A stretch of 12,904 bases of DNA from NCBI GenBank assembly GCA_030643245.1, contig DAOWME010000063.1, positions 1 through 12,904 of the forward strand, in the 5' to 3' direction. The translations under genes were made by a program, and so were the position numbers. Position 1 is the stretch's first letter; every line of letters begins with the position of its first letter. The stretch comes from Deltaproteobacteria bacterium. GTDB taxonomy: Bacteria > Desulfobacterota > UBA8473. Below, piece by piece: positions 12,457-12,904 of this stretch. Below the pieces are notes generated by a model that made no database searches, was not told where the DNA came from, and was given only the letters and a program-made list of their open reading frames with translations.

Positions 12457-12904
12457 ATTTGTCTCTTTTTGGATATACGTTCGCTCTTAGAGGATTTAAA
12501 TGAATATAGTGAACCAACTCTTGAAGATCGGGCAAAGATGGCCTGAAGATGAGATGTACAAATGGGGAAGTTATTTCGGCCACGTCCCTAAGCATCTTCC
12601 TGACAGATAATTGATTTGTAGCGATTCTGAAATAGCTGACCGTGACGGCTGTATCTATGGTTAAAGCTAACGGCATATCCAGTAAGCAGCCTTCTTATTA
12701 TTGTCGAGATTCCGGTTTTGCCGCTTCTGAAGAGAAAATGGGCATGGTTGGACATTAAAAGCCAGGCATAGCACGAAGTTTTGGTTTCCGGTAAAATTAT
12801 GGACAACCATTCTAAAAAGTCATCCCAGTCCTTATTGTTTCGAAATATGTCTTGACGCTCTATCCCCCGGATCATTATGTGATGCAATATTCCGGGTGCG
12901 TCTA
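12455..12904 (-). pseudogene. REP-type (Y1) transposase interrupted by a palindromic element
   Basis: The gene enters from beyond the right edge (frame reads DAPGILHHIMIRGIERQDIF) and carries the HUH motif as SNHAHFLF, then a likely catalytic Tyr in TGYAVSFNHRYSRHGQLFQN. It runs to RYKSIICQEDA, where truncated copy D adds an immediate TAG stop. The family sequence resumes on the far side as DLQELVHYIHLNPLRANVY and ends at PKRDK, shorter than intact homologues. The gene is therefore split by the element and also C-terminally truncated. It belongs to a different subtype from the relic at 1285-1611. It has no remaining activity that I would expect, although the N-terminal HUH half could still be translated. 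Confidence 0.88.
12521..12591 (+). repeat. Truncated palindromic element, copy D, inside the transposase gene
   Basis: Read on the minus strand, the 71 bases match the left part of copy B (6849-6919) at about 67 positions, including the outer end TTAGGGACGTGGCC. The homology stops at CGATCTTCAA, after which the transposase coding sequence continues. The transposase would be expected to read GATGCT-TAN-CTTCAAGAG, so CTTCAA is shared by element and target and may mark a deletion by microhomology. The copy is inverted relative to A, B and C, so its RNA-sense strand would be plus. Confidence 0.85.

Overview
The window looks like a piece of an anaerobic, mosaic bacterial chromosome, most likely a Desulfobacterota (deltaproteobacterial) syntroph or sulfate-reducer type. 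This lineage call is inferred from an ADP-forming acyl-CoA synthetase alpha subunit paired with a Cys-rich ferredoxin, radical-SAM enzymes, a formate/nitrite channel and REP-associated tyrosine transposase relics. No rRNA, tRNA or CRISPR array is visible. Hand counts on a few 60-base lines give about 38-40% G+C in the channel gene, 50-67% in the radical-SAM operon and 42-58% in the proC-yggS genes, so the parts probably have different histories.

Left part (1-2900, mostly minus strand): the end of a repeat element, a formate/nitrite transporter (FNT) gene, a decayed REP-type transposase, a two-CBS-domain protein and a MazF-like toxin remnant. The toxin has lost its N-terminus and its usual active-site Arg, and its start codon lies inside a 113-bp inverted repeat. 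Behind it sits a well-formed minus-strand promoter with two 11-bp-phased operator-like repeats but no antitoxin gene.

Centre (2890-6132, plus strand): a consensus sigma-70 promoter, flanked by a perfect 10-bp inverted repeat, drives a 21-codon leader ORF and three tightly coupled genes. These are a radical-SAM enzyme with an unusual CX8CX2C motif and a C-terminal Cys cluster, a class I methyltransferase, and a B12-binding radical-SAM enzyme. This looks like an unassigned pathway for a small molecule, cofactor or modified peptide. A DUF6125-like protein follows under its own ribosome binding site.

Right part: proC-fxsA-maf-yggS on the plus strand is a housekeeping cluster. Converging on it are a wHTH/ferredoxin protein and an acyl-CoA synthetase (NDP-forming) alpha subunit on the minus strand. 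A REP-type transposase pseudogene runs off the right edge.

The most unusual signal is a family of roughly 182-bp palindromic elements: two complete copies (6852-7032 and 9652-9834), one partial copy (1-45) and one truncated copy (12521-12591). Two shorter end-like matches lie directly after stop codons (6130 and 8911). Within both full copies, every wobble-type mismatch in the stem is A-C on the plus strand and none is G-T. On the minus strand all of these become G-U pairs, which suggests a structured RNA read from the minus strand. The two full copies share their core but have different outer arms, and the two arms match each other within each copy. Copy ends supply the last codons and stop of the ferredoxin gene and a stop inside the right-hand transposase.
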